NCBI GenBank assembly: GCA_023055355.1
Contig: JALJCS010000036.1
Location: 1,925,501 to 1,989,500, forward strand
Source of the DNA: Agelaius tricolor
Lineage: Eukaryota > Chordata > Aves > Passeriformes > Icteridae
Direction: 5' to 3'
Length of the DNA: 64,000 bases
How positions within the stretch are numbered: position 1 is the first letter of the stretch; each line of letters starts with the position of its first letter. Positions 11,601-24,087 of this stretch are shown one piece after another. The notes beneath the pieces are model-generated. The model ran no database searches. It was given only the letters and a program-made list of their open reading frames with translations, and was not told where the DNA came from. Made by a program: the position numbers and the translations under genes.

Positions 11601-14600
11601 GTGGCTGCCCTTTGGGGTTAAATCACAACATTTTGGCTCAGCCCAGCTTAAATTGGGAGTTTTACATGATTGAGATTAGCTAAGCTTTGCCTACTGAGTC
11701 AAAGTGGCTGCACAGAGCCAAGGAGAGGCTCCCTCATGACATTTAAATGCAATTTTGGAGCAGATTTACAGAGTCAGGCTCAGGGTTTGTGAGGATAAAG
11801 GAAGCAGATGGAACCATGTAAAACCCAGCCCATGAAAACCAGACTGCAGCACAAGTGCTGTGGGTGGAAATCCAGACCTCCTGGAAATATTCTAAAGCTA
11901 CAAGGAAATTTAAACATTTCCAAAGATAAAAAATGGATTTTTTTTGTAAAGCATCACCTTTGAGAAAATCAAAATTGAGAATTGAGAAAAACCTAAACCC
12001 ACAGAAAAGGTTGTTCAGACCTAAATAAAAACACTCAGTTTTTTTTTATCCAGACATTGGAAAACAACAAAATTGACCAAAAGCAATTCCCAACCCCTCC
12101 CTTATCCCAAAATTCCCAGACATACCATAAGCTTCATAGGTTTCCTGTGCCTCCCCATGTCCATAATCATAATATTCTGTATCCCTGCAAAAGCAATGAG
12201 GTGGTTACACACAGGGAAATCCCATTCCACTGCCACAAAAAACCAGGAAAAGAGAAGATGCTCTGAGCCCTGGATTCCAGCAGAACTCTGCAGCTCCACT
12301 GGCTTCAAATGGGATTAAAAAAAAAGGGGAAAGAGGGGAAAAAAAGGGAAAAGAGGGGAAAAAAGGGAAAAGAGGGGAAAAAAGGGGGAAAAGGCCATGT
12401 AGGATTCCTTTGGGAAAAGGGAATCCAACTCACCCTTGGCCCTGGCTGTAGCAGCTCAGGAATGTTTTCATTGGCTTCAAATGGGATTAAAAAAAAGGGA
12501 AAGAGCAGGAAAAAGGGAAAAGAGGGGAAAAAAAGGGAAAAGAGGGGAAAAAAAGGGGAAAGAGGCCATGCAGGATTGCTTTGGGAAGAGGGAATCCCAC
12601 TCACCCTTGGCCCTGGCTGTAGCAGCTCAGGAATGTTTCTATTGGCTTCAAATGGGATTTGAAAAAGGGGAAAAGAGTGGAAAAAAAGGGAAAAGAGTGG
12701 AAAAAAAGGGAAAAGAGGGGAAAAAAGGGGAAAGAGGGAAAAAAAAGGGAAAAGAGGGGGAAAAGAGGGAAAAAAGCAGGATTGCTTTGGGAAGAGGGAA
12801 TGCCACTCACCCTTGGCCCTGGCTGTAGTAGCCCTCGTAGCCCTCGTAGCTCTGCTCTGCGTAGGTGTCATCGTAGCCCTGTGAGCATGGGGACAGAAAA
12901 GTGTCACAGCCCCAACACCATCCCAATGGTGATCCCAGAACCAGGAGTCAGGGGGATCCCAACGCCATTCCCAGCAGTCCTTGGTGATCCCAGCACCATC
13001 TCACTGATCCCTGGTGATCTCAGCCCCATCTCAGTGATCCCTGGCGATCCCAGCACCATCTCACTGATCCCTGGTGATCCCAGCACCATCTCACTGATCC
13101 CTGGTGATCCCAGCACCATCTCAGTGATCCCTGGTGATCCCAGAATCACCCCCCTGATCCCTGGCGATCCCAGCCCCATTCCACTGACCCCTAGTGATCA
13201 TAGCACCATCCCAGTGATTCCTGGTGATTCCTGGTGATCCCAGAATCACCCCCCTGATCCCTGGTGATCCCAGTCCCATCTCACTGATCCCTGGTGATCC
13301 CAGAATCACCCCCCTGATCTCTGGTGATCTCAGCCCCATCTCACTGATCCCTGGTGATCCCAGAATCACCTCACTGATCCCCGGTGATCTCAGCACCATC
13401 CCAGTGATTCCTGGTGATCCCAGCACCATCCCACTGATCCCAGCTCCATCCCACTGATCCCTGGTGATCCCAGCACCATCCCAGTGATTCCTGGTGATCC
13501 CAGCTCCATCCCACTGACCTCTGGTGATCCCAGCACCATCACAGTGAACCCTGGTGATCTCAGCCCCATTCCACTGATCCCTAGTGATCATAGCACCATC
13601 CCAGTGATTCCTGGTGATCCCAGAATCACCTCACTGACCCCTGGTGATCCCACTGATCCCTGGTGACCCCAGCCCCATCCCACTGATCCCTGGTGACCCC
13701 AGCTCCATCCTACTGATCTCTGGTGACCCCAGCCCCACCCCACTGACCCCTGGTGCCCCCCAGCTCCCCTCACCCCCACCAGCCCACCCCCCACCCACGG
13801 TTAACCCCGTTACTCAGCAGCAGTGAACCCCTGCTCACATATTCCTCGTAGCTCTCTGGCACGGGCGGAGGGGGCAGGGGGATCCTCTGGATGCCAGCTG
13901 CCCGTGCCCGCGGCGCGGGGGCTCCCCTGACGGCCGGGGGAGGGGGCACCCCCCGGGCCATGGCAGCGCCCCGGGCCAGGGCCCCGCGCACGGGGGCTCC
14001 CCGCACCAGGGCACCCCTGGGGGGAGGAGGAGGAGGAGGGGGACCCACCCCACGGCCCCTGTGGAGACACAGAAAGCTTGGTCAGGAGCTGCTGCTGCTG
14101 CTGCTCTGGACAGCCCCAGGATGGGGATGTGGCACTGTCCTGTGTCCTGGAGAGCCCCAGGATGGGGATGTGGCACTGTCCCGTGTCCTGGAGAACCCCA
14201 GGATGGGGATGTGGCACTGTCCTGTGTCCTGGAGAGCCCCAGGATGGGGATGTGGCACTGTCCCGTGTCCTGGAGAACCCCAGGATGGGGATGTGGCACT
14301 GTCCTGTGTCCTGGAGAACCCCAGGATGGGGATGTGTCACTGTCACATTTTCTGGAGTGCCCCAGGATGGGGATGTGTCACTGTCCTGTGTTCTAGAGAG
14401 CCCCAGGATGGGGATGTGTCACTGTCACATTTTCTGGAGTGCCCCAGGATGGGGATGTGTCACTGTCCTGTGTTCTAGAGAGCCCCAGGATGGGGATGTG
14501 TCACTGTCACATTTTCTGGAGTGCCCCAGGATGGGGATGTGGCACTGTCCTGTGTTCTAGAGAGCCCCAGGATGGGGATGTGTCACTGTCATGTTTTCTG

Positions 14601-17600
14601 AAAAATCCTCTTTGCCCAGGATTTTTTCTCCTGAGAATCCTCAGCTTTGCTGTTTTGGAATGTGGTCTGAACTTTGGGCAGGGAATTTCACTTTAAAGGA
14701 CCCTCCCACCCACCTGGGATCACTCCAGGTCCCTCAGGACCCCTGAGGACATGGGCAGGGACCCTCCAGGCAGAGGGAAAAGCACCAGCCCATGGATCAG
14801 GGAGTGGAGGAACAGTTTTGGTGCCAATTCATCCCCAAGCTTTGCCAGAACGATGCTCTGCAAGGATGGGCACTTCAAAGTGAGAATGCTGAAGGGTTAC
14901 AGCACATCCAACAGCAGCCAGGCCCTTCCTGAGAGCTTCCTTTGTAAAACTATTGATGGGAGCAGTGATGGGACCATTGGTGGAACCATTGGTGGAACCA
15001 TGGATGGAACTATGGATGAACCTATTGATGAAACCAGTGATGGGACCACTCATGAAACCATTGATGGAACCATTGATGGAACTATGGATAAACCTATTGA
15101 TGGAACCAGTGATGGAACCATGGATGGAACTATGGATGGAACTATGGATGAAACCATTGATGGGACCAGTGATGGGACCACTCATGAAACCATTGATGGA
15201 ACCATTGATGGAACCAGTGATGGAACCAGTGATGGGACCAGTGATGGAACCAGTGATGGGACCACGGATGGAACTATGGATAAACCTATTGATGGAACCA
15301 GTGATGGAACCACTCATGAAACCATTGATGGGACCATTGATGGAACCACGGATGAACTATGGATGAACCTATTGATGGAACCAGTGATGGAACCACTCAT
15401 GAAACCATTGATGGGACCATTGATGGAACCACGGATGAACTATGGATAAACCTATTGATGGAACCAGTGATGGAACCAGTGATGGAACCATTGGTGGGAC
15501 CATGGATGGAACCATGGATGGAACCACGGATGGAACCACGGATGAACCTATTGATGAAACCATTGCTGGAACCATTGGTGGAACCACGGATGGAACTATG
15601 GATGAACCTATTGATGGAACCAGTGATGGAACCATTGATGGAACCACTCATGAAACCATTGATGGGACCAGTGATGGGACCATGGATGGAACCTCTGATG
15701 AAACCATTGATGGAACCATTGGTGGAACCATGGATGGAACCATGGATAGAACCATGGATGAACCTATTGATGAACCTATTGATGAAACCACTGATGAAAC
15801 CATGGATGGAACCATAGCTGGAACTATCGATGAAACCCAGCCCAAATCCCGCCCAGTGCTGGATGACACCCCAAACTTGATGCTCAAAGTCAGGCCTAGC
15901 TGAGCAGCAGTTTAAGCCCTGAGACAGCCCAGCTGTGGGTGAAGGCAGCACTCCCAGGGCTGGGATTTTGGGAATACCTTGGCACAGGGGGAGGGGGAGG
16001 CGGGGCTGCCCCCCGGCCCCGCCCGGGGACGCCTCGGCCGCGGTTGGGCTCCGGGACCCCGTTGAGATAGGAGAGCTCCAGGAACTGCTCCTGGCAGATA
16101 TCATCCATCATGTCCTGCAGAAAGGACAGAAATGAGGATAAAATTAAGGGTCAATAAGGAGATGAAGGGTCAGCTCCAGAGACCAGCTCTGGGATACCAC
16201 AGCCTGCTGTGCTGCGATGAAATAACTGCACGGGCCGCAGGAAAATCTGCTTTTAGTGGCATTTGCTGCAGCTTTCTCCAAGATTCCAGCCCTGCAGCTC
16301 CAGGTGCTGCTCCCAGACTGCCAGGGATGCCAGGAGGATTCATGGGGGAGAGCCCAGGCAGGACTCAGCCCACAGCTCCTGTTTATAGGGGCAGTGAGCC
16401 CACAGAAGGTGACCCTGCAGTGCTCCTGTTCCCAAAGGAAAGGGTTGGGATGCAGAGCGTGCCGGGCAGATCCCTGCAGGTCCCTTCCCTGGGGACTAAA
16501 GGGCCACAGGAGATCACCCAGAAGCATTCCCAATGGTCCCTGGACATCCCTGAACCATCCCACTGATTCCCAGTGATCCCAAAACCATCCCATTGCTCCC
16601 TGGTGATCCCAAAACCATCCCAGTGATTCCCAGTGATCCCAGCAGTGCCTGGTGATCTCAGAACCATCCCACTGATTCCCAGTGATCCCAAAACCATCCC
16701 AGTGATTCCCAGTGATCCCAAAACCATCTCAGTGCTCCTGGTGATCCCAAAACCATCCCAGTGATTCCAAAACCATCCCAGAGCTCCTGGAGATCCCAGA
16801 ACCCTCACAGTGATTCCCAGCAGTTCCTGGTGATCTCAGAACCATCCCAGTGATTTCAGCAGTTCCTGGTGATCCCAGCACCATCCCAGTCCTCCCTGGA
16901 GATCCCAAAACCATCCCAGTGGTCCCTGAACCATCCCAGTGCTCCCTGGAGATCCCAAAACCATCCCAGTGGTCCCTGAACCATCCCAGAGCTTCCTGGA
17001 GATCCCAAAACCATCCCAGTGGTCCCTGAACCATCCCAGAGCTCCCTGGAGATCCCAAAACCATCCCAGTGGTTCTTGAACCATCCCAGTGATCCCTGGA
17101 GATCCCAAAATCATCCCAGTGATCACAGAACCATCCCAGAGCTTCCTGGAGATCCCAAAACCATCCCAGTGATCCCAGCACCATCCCAGTGATCCCAGCA
17201 CCATCCCAGAGCTCCCTGGAGATCCCAGCACCATCCCAGAGCTCCCTGGAGATCCCAGCACCATCCCAGTGCTCCCTGGAGATCCCAGCACCATCCCAGA
17301 GCTCCCTGGAGATCCCAGCACCATCCCAGTGCTCCCTGGAGATCCCAGCACCATCCCAGCGATCCCAGCACCATCCCAGCACTCCCTGGAGATCCCAGCA
17401 CCATCCCAGTGCTCCCAGCACCATCCCAGAGCTCCCTGGAGATCCCAGCACCATCCCAGCACTCCCTGGAGATCCCAGCACCATCCCAGTGCTCCCAGCA
17501 CCATCCCAGAGCTCCCTGGAGATCCCAGCACCACCCCAGCAATCCCAGCACCATCCCAGAGCTCCCTGGAGATCCAAAACCATCCCAGTGATCCCAGCAC

Positions 17601-20600
17601 CATCCCAGTGATCCCAGCACCATCCCAGAGCTCCCTGGAGATCCCAGCACCATCCCAGTGCTCCCAGCCCCATCCCAGAGCTCCCTGGAGTGATCTCCCT
17701 CCCCCCAGACGTGCGAACCTCCTCCATTTTTCTCCCCGATTTTAATTTGAATTTTCAGTTTGGAAGAGGCTCCTCTGAGGAGCAGGAGACTCACAGGGAC
17801 CAGGAATTTCTTGACCTCCTCCATGGCGTGGGCCATGAGGGCGTAGGCCTCGCACGGGGGCCCGAAGACCTCGATGAACACGTGCAGGTCCATGTGCAGG
17901 TGGGCGTACTTGGGGTCCCCCCCCTTGCGCAGCTCCTCCTCCTGTGAAAACCACACAGAATTATTAAAAAATGGAATTTGGGGAGAGTTTTTAAATTTTA
18001 TAGGAAGCTTGCATGGTTTTGTACATCTGTGTGTAAACACTGAGATAAGATTTTTACTTTTCGATTGTATTTATTTAAAAAAAAATTCAATTTTAATGTT
18101 TATTTTTAAAAATATTTTTAGTTTTAAATGTTATGTATTTTGAAATATTTTATTTTAAAATCTATTTTTATTATTTTTATTTATATTTATTTTTATTTAG
18201 GATCCCCCCTTTGCACAGCTCCTCCTTCTGCACAAACCCCACAGAATTACTAAAAAATGGAATCTGGGAAGATTTTTTAAATTTTATATAAACCATGCAT
18301 ATAGCTTGCATGGTTTTGTACATCTGTGTGTAAACAATGAGATAAGATTTTTTACTTTTTAATTTTATTTATTAAAAAAAAAATCAATTTTAATGTTTAT
18401 TTTTTAAAATTATTTTTAGTTTTAAATTTTATGTATTTTGAAATATTTTATTTTAAAATCTACTTTTATTATTTTTTATTTTATTTGTATTTGGGATCCC
18501 CCCCTTTGCGCAGCTCCTCCTCATGCAAAAACCCCACAGAATTATTAAAAAATGGAATTTGGGAAGAATTTTTAAATTTTATAGGAACCTTGCATGGTTT
18601 TGTACATCTGTGTGTAAACACCGAGATAAGATTTTTATTTTAAAATTTTATTTTTAAATTTTTTATTTTAATTTTTCTCTTTAAAACTATTTTTATTATT
18701 TTTAATTATGTATATTTATTCTTTTTATTTTATTATTTTATATTTAATGTATGCTATTTTACTTTTCTAAACTTTATTATTTTACTTCTTTATTTTTAAT
18801 TTTTTTCAAGATACCTTGAAGATATTTCTGTTTCTCAGGTTGTTTTGCAGTAATTTAAGAAATTCGTATAAAACCTTTTTGTGCTGCTGAAGTAAAATCA
18901 GAATGAAGCTACAGCTCTGCTCAAAATAAGCAGGAAGAAACAAAAATCGTATTTTTCCCATTCTTTTCATTATTTTTTTTCTGTTTAAAAACCTCTCCTG
19001 GTACTTTATGGTTCAAAATTTTTGTGATCAAAAATGATCAGGAACACATTGCTCCAACATCTGCACTGCACCAGAAGAATTTCAAGATTTCAGAGCAGCT
19101 AAAAAAGGGATTTTAATCTTTTTACAGAGAGGGAAAAAAAATCCCTTTAGTGAATGGCTCTTGAGGAGAATAATCCTTATTTTAACAATGTTCAAATTAA
19201 TCTTTAATTGAAGTTTTTTTCTGCTTTAATTTTTAATAAAATGCTTGGAGAGCTGCTAATTCTCACCACAAGAAATGGAATTTTATTTTTCCTTACCTTG
19301 GCTTTGTCCCTCATGGAGCCTTTCCCCAGTACAGAGATTTTAGCACCAGTTTCTTCCTGAAGTCTCTTAATGGTGTTGCCCTGGGGTCCCAAAATCTTCC
19401 CAACAAAGTTGAACTGGAAATTAAGAAAAAAAAAAAAAAAAAAAACCAACAAAAAATAAATCAGAGCTCAAAAACTTCAAGAAAAATTTTTCTGAATTTT
19501 TTATCGGTTGAGCAAAGGGAAAAAAAAAATCACATTCCATTTTCTCCTCACTTTATCAGGAAAATCCAAGTTTCAAGAGGAAAATCCAAGTTTCAAAAGG
19601 AAAATTCAGGTTTTAAAAGGAAAATCCAAATTTTAAAAGGAAAACCCAAGTTTCAAAAGGAAAATCCAAGGTTCAAAAGGAAAATCCAAGGTTCAAAAGG
19701 AAAATCCAGGTTTCAAAAGGAAAATCCAAGGTTCAAAAGGAAAATCCAAGGTTCAAAAGGAAAATCCAGGTTTCAAAAGGAAAATTCAAGCTTTGAAAGG
19801 AAAATTTAAGTGTTGAAAAGGAAAATCCAGGTTTCAAGAGCAAAATCCAAGTTTCAAGAGCAAAATCCAAGTTTCAAGAGGAAAATTCAGGTTTCTAATC
19901 TTTCTTTTAATGAAAAAAACCAAATGCTCCAGCAGAAAAATCAAGTTAAATGAAGTGGTTCAATCCCAACATCTGCAGCAGCTTTCCAGCAAATCTTGAA
20001 GGAATTAAATGTAAAAAAAAACCATAAAAAAAGCTCCAGCCATGGAATTGTCTGTTCCAGCAATCCAAGATCCCAGCTGTGCATCACCAAGATATTGCAA
20101 AAATTCAATATATTCCAAATAAAAACCCTGCAGGTCTGGGAAAAAAACCCCAAACAAGTCCTTATTTTTGAATTTTGGTTTAAAATGAAGATTGAACTCC
20201 TGCAGCTACAAAATCCCACAGAAAAGAAGAAAAGCTCAGAGATTTGGTTGATTTTTTCTGGCCTCACCTTGGGGTATTGTTTGACAGGGATCAGAACTCG
20301 TTCCTTCAGTTTCATGTTCTTGTGGGAAAATAAATCCAGGTAGTTCTCCTCCTCATCCTTCTTTGTTGTCTCTCCCTTCTGAATTTTTTCAATTTCTAAG
20401 TAAAAATTAAATTAAATGAATCGAAATAATAATATAAAATTAAAATGATACAAATGTATTGTTAGAAATATGAATGCTAGAATTAGAAATAAAAATATTA
20501 ATAGCATAAAATTAAGATAATAGAAGGGAGAGGGGGAGGCACTGCCAGGGGAAGGGCACGGGCAGGGAAAGGTGAGATTTGGGATGGAGAACAGGGGAGA

Positions 20601-23600
20601 AACTCCTGGGATGGGAATGGGAACGGGAATGGGCACAGCAGCAGGAATGGGAATGGGCACAAAGGTGGGAATGGGAATGGGAATGGGCACAGCAGCAGGA
20701 ATGGGAATGGGCACAGCAGCAGGAATGGGAATGGGCACAGCAGCAGGAATGGGCACAAAGGTGGGAATGGGAATGGGAATGGGCACAGCAGCAGGAATGG
20801 GCAAAGGTGGGAATGGGCAAAGGTGGGAATGGGAATGGGCACAAAGGTGGGAATGGGAATGGGCACAGCAGCAGGAATGGGCACAAAGGTGGGAATGGGA
20901 ATGGGCACAAAGGTGGGAAGGGAATGGGCACAGAGGTGGGAATGGGCACAGAGGTGGGAATGGGCACAGAGGTGGGAAGGGGCACAAAGGTGGGAATGGG
21001 CACTGAGGTGGGAATGGGCACTGAGGTGGGAATGGGAATGGGCACAAAGGTGGGAATGGGCACAAAGGTGGGAATGGGCACAGAGGTGGGAATGGGCACA
21101 GAGGTGGAAATGGGCACAGAGGTGGGAATGGGCACTGAGGTGGGAATGGGCACAGAGGTGGGAATGGGAATGGGCACAGAGGTGGGAAGGGGAATGGGCA
21201 CAGCAGCGGGAATGGGAATGGGCACTGAGGTGGGAATGGGCACTGAGGTGGGAATGGGCACAAAGGTGGGAATGGGCACAGAGGTGGGAAGGGGAATGGG
21301 CACAGTAGCAGGAATGGGCAATGAGGGTGGGAATGGGCACAGAGGTGGGAATGGGAATGATCACAGCAGCAGGAGTGGCCACAGATGTGGGAAGAGGAAT
21401 GGCCACAGCAGCAGGAATGGGCACAAAGGTGGGAATGGGCACAGCAGCAGGAATGGCCACTGAGGGTGGGAAGGGAATGGGCACTGAGGTGGGAATGGGA
21501 ATGGGCACAGCAGCAGGAGTGGGAATGGCCACAAAGGTGGGAAGGGGAACAGCCACTGAGGTGGAAATAGGAATGATCACAGCAGCAGGAATGGCCACAG
21601 ATGTGGGAATAGGAATGGCCACAGCAGCAGGAATGGCCACTGAGGTGGGAATGGCCACAGCTCTGGGATCAGGAATGGCCACAGAGGTGGGAACAGGAAT
21701 GGCCACAGAGGTGGGAACAGGAATGGCCACAGAGGTGGGAATGGCCACAGCTCTGGGAACAGGAATGGCCAAAGCTCTGGGATCGGGAATGGCCGCAGCT
21801 CTGGGAACAGGAATGGCCACAGAGGTGGGAACAGGAATGGCCAAAGCTCTGGGATGGGGAATGGCCACAGAGGTGGGAACAGGAACGGCCACAGCGGTGC
21901 CAGCAGTTGAGAACGTTGCCAAAATGGCTGAACAAACCAGAAGTTGCAAAGTGCAAGGTGAAATGGTTTCAGGACAATGCAGCCCGAGACAGCGGGGACA
22001 GTTTCAGGTGGCAGTGGTGGCAGTGTGGGATACCCAGGATATCCACTGAAGGACAGGGACTGAGGGAATCTCCATCAGGAGAGCCTGGAAATGCTCCAGC
22101 ACCCTGGACTCCCTCTCACCTCGGTGACCTCGGCCCTCTCCAATCCCTGCTGGGTCCCAGGAGCCACCACCAGCCCTGGGACATTCCCAGGAATGCACAG
22201 CCTGGAGCTGGCCTGAATCCAGCAGGGAATTCCCTGGGGGAGTCCCCCAGCTCCTCCCTGCTCCCATTCCCACAGCTCACACACCTTTGGGAAGCTCAGC
22301 TTGGAGCTTTTCCATGAAATAAACCCAGCTAAAATTCCCAAAAAACCCCAACCCCACAGCTGGCTGACACACAGGTGGGATATTTCCCATTCTCCCAAAG
22401 CTGGGAAGCAGAGAGGGCTGTGCCCTTCACACCTCCCCTGCTCTTTCAAAAAAAAAAAAGGGATTTTCTTGTTCCTATGGAAAAGGAATATCACACAGAC
22501 CCCAAACCCAGGAGGGAAATGTGGATTATATTTGAAAATGCAAGAAAATCCAGATTTCAGTTTCTCTTTAGGGTAACAGAACCCTCAATGCAGCCACTTC
22601 CATGGAATTGATAAGAATCCCATCACTGCCAGGCCCTTGCTCCCAAAAAAAAAAAGCCAAAAAAATAAAAATTTTCCCTCTAAAAATACAGAACCACCAC
22701 AGTATTTTAGACAACTTTAAAATGTTGTTTAAAATAAATGGCTGCAGAATTCCAGCAGGGTTCCCTCCCTGAGGCAGGCAGGCTGAGCAACTTCCACTTC
22801 TGGGAGGGGAAAAAAGGCTGGAATAAGAATTTTGCTGCCACTCAGGAGCATTTGTGGCTCTGGAAATGATTTTTGCTGGAGTTGTGCAGCACAGCTTTGG
22901 CCCAGGCTGAAATTCCAAGGAATCCAGAGCAATCTGGGGCTCATCTAGGCAAAAAAAAATCACCTAAATCCACCATTTTACCTCAAATTCTTGCTCATTG
23001 TTTTCCTGCTCAGCTCACCCTGAACTGGGACTGGGAAGAATTATTATTATTATTATTATTACTATTAGTATTATTAACTAATTATGATAATATTAATTTT
23101 TTTAAAGTTATTTTCAAAATACCCACAGCTGGAGCTGCTCCAATTTTAAATCCCCCACAGCTGCAATCATTACATTAATAAATTCATTTAAAAATAATTA
23201 ATTGAAATAAAAAACCCTCCTAAATCCTTGTTACCCCCCTCAGGCTTTGCAGGATGCTGCTCTTTGTGGGGGAATTTGCAAATTCCTTGGATTTCCTTTG
23301 CCTGGGAGACATCAGAGCTGAGCTGGATGAAGAATTTTATTCATCAGAACCATTAAAGTGATGGGAAATGGGACTCTAAAACTCATTTATTTAGATCAAG
23401 ATGCTGATGGGTGATGCTGTGATGGGTTCTTTGCTCAATTGGAGAGACAGCAATTCCCAAGAATTATTCCCTGCATAGGACAAGCTCCTAAAACCTCTAG
23501 AACTGCACCAAAACTCTGCATTTTTAAGCCGTGACAAAATAAATATTTTTTAAAAAAGCAGGCGGAGAAAGGAATAATTTTAAAAATTCCAATTAATAAT

Positions 23601-24020
23601 TTAAAATGATGAATTTAAATAATTGACTTAAATAAATTGTTATTAAATTGTTATTAAATAAATTCTTATGGAGTAAATTCTTATTGAGTAAATTCTTACT
23701 GAGCAAATTATACTTAAATAATTAATAATTTAATTAATTAAAGTAATTTAACCATTCCAATAAATATTTTAAAATCACAGTACAAATTAATGAAATTAAA
23801 TAAATTACGGATAGTAATATTAATTATAGTAATCGCGTTATTAATAATAAAATAAGAATAAAAGAATAGAAATTAAATAATAATGATAACAATGATAGTG
23901 ATAGTAAGAATAATTTTTAAAAGCACCGGTGGAAATAATAATAATAATGGTAATAATAAGAGGTGGAAAAAATTTAAGCACTGGTGGAAATAATAATAAT
24001 AAAAATATATAATAATGAAA

Positions 24021-24087
<67 letters not shown>

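Noticed and set aside
14751..15903. Open frames of 130-235 codons with Asp-Gly-Thr or Met-Glu-Pro repeats
   Set aside because: 12-bp array in intron 5; no start, splice or domain evidence.
16729..18040. Long minus-strand open frames of 332 and 305 codons (Gly-Ser-Gly-Met-Val-Leu repeats)
   Set aside because: 30-bp minisatellite in intron 4; only the exon 4 part (17795-17941) of the second frame is real coding sequence.
20498..21949. 483-codon minus-strand open frame (Pro-Ile-Pro-Thr repeats)
   Set aside because: Lies wholly in an 18-bp array within KHDRBS1 intron 1; unit length divisible by three keeps all frames open, and the opposite strand is also open.
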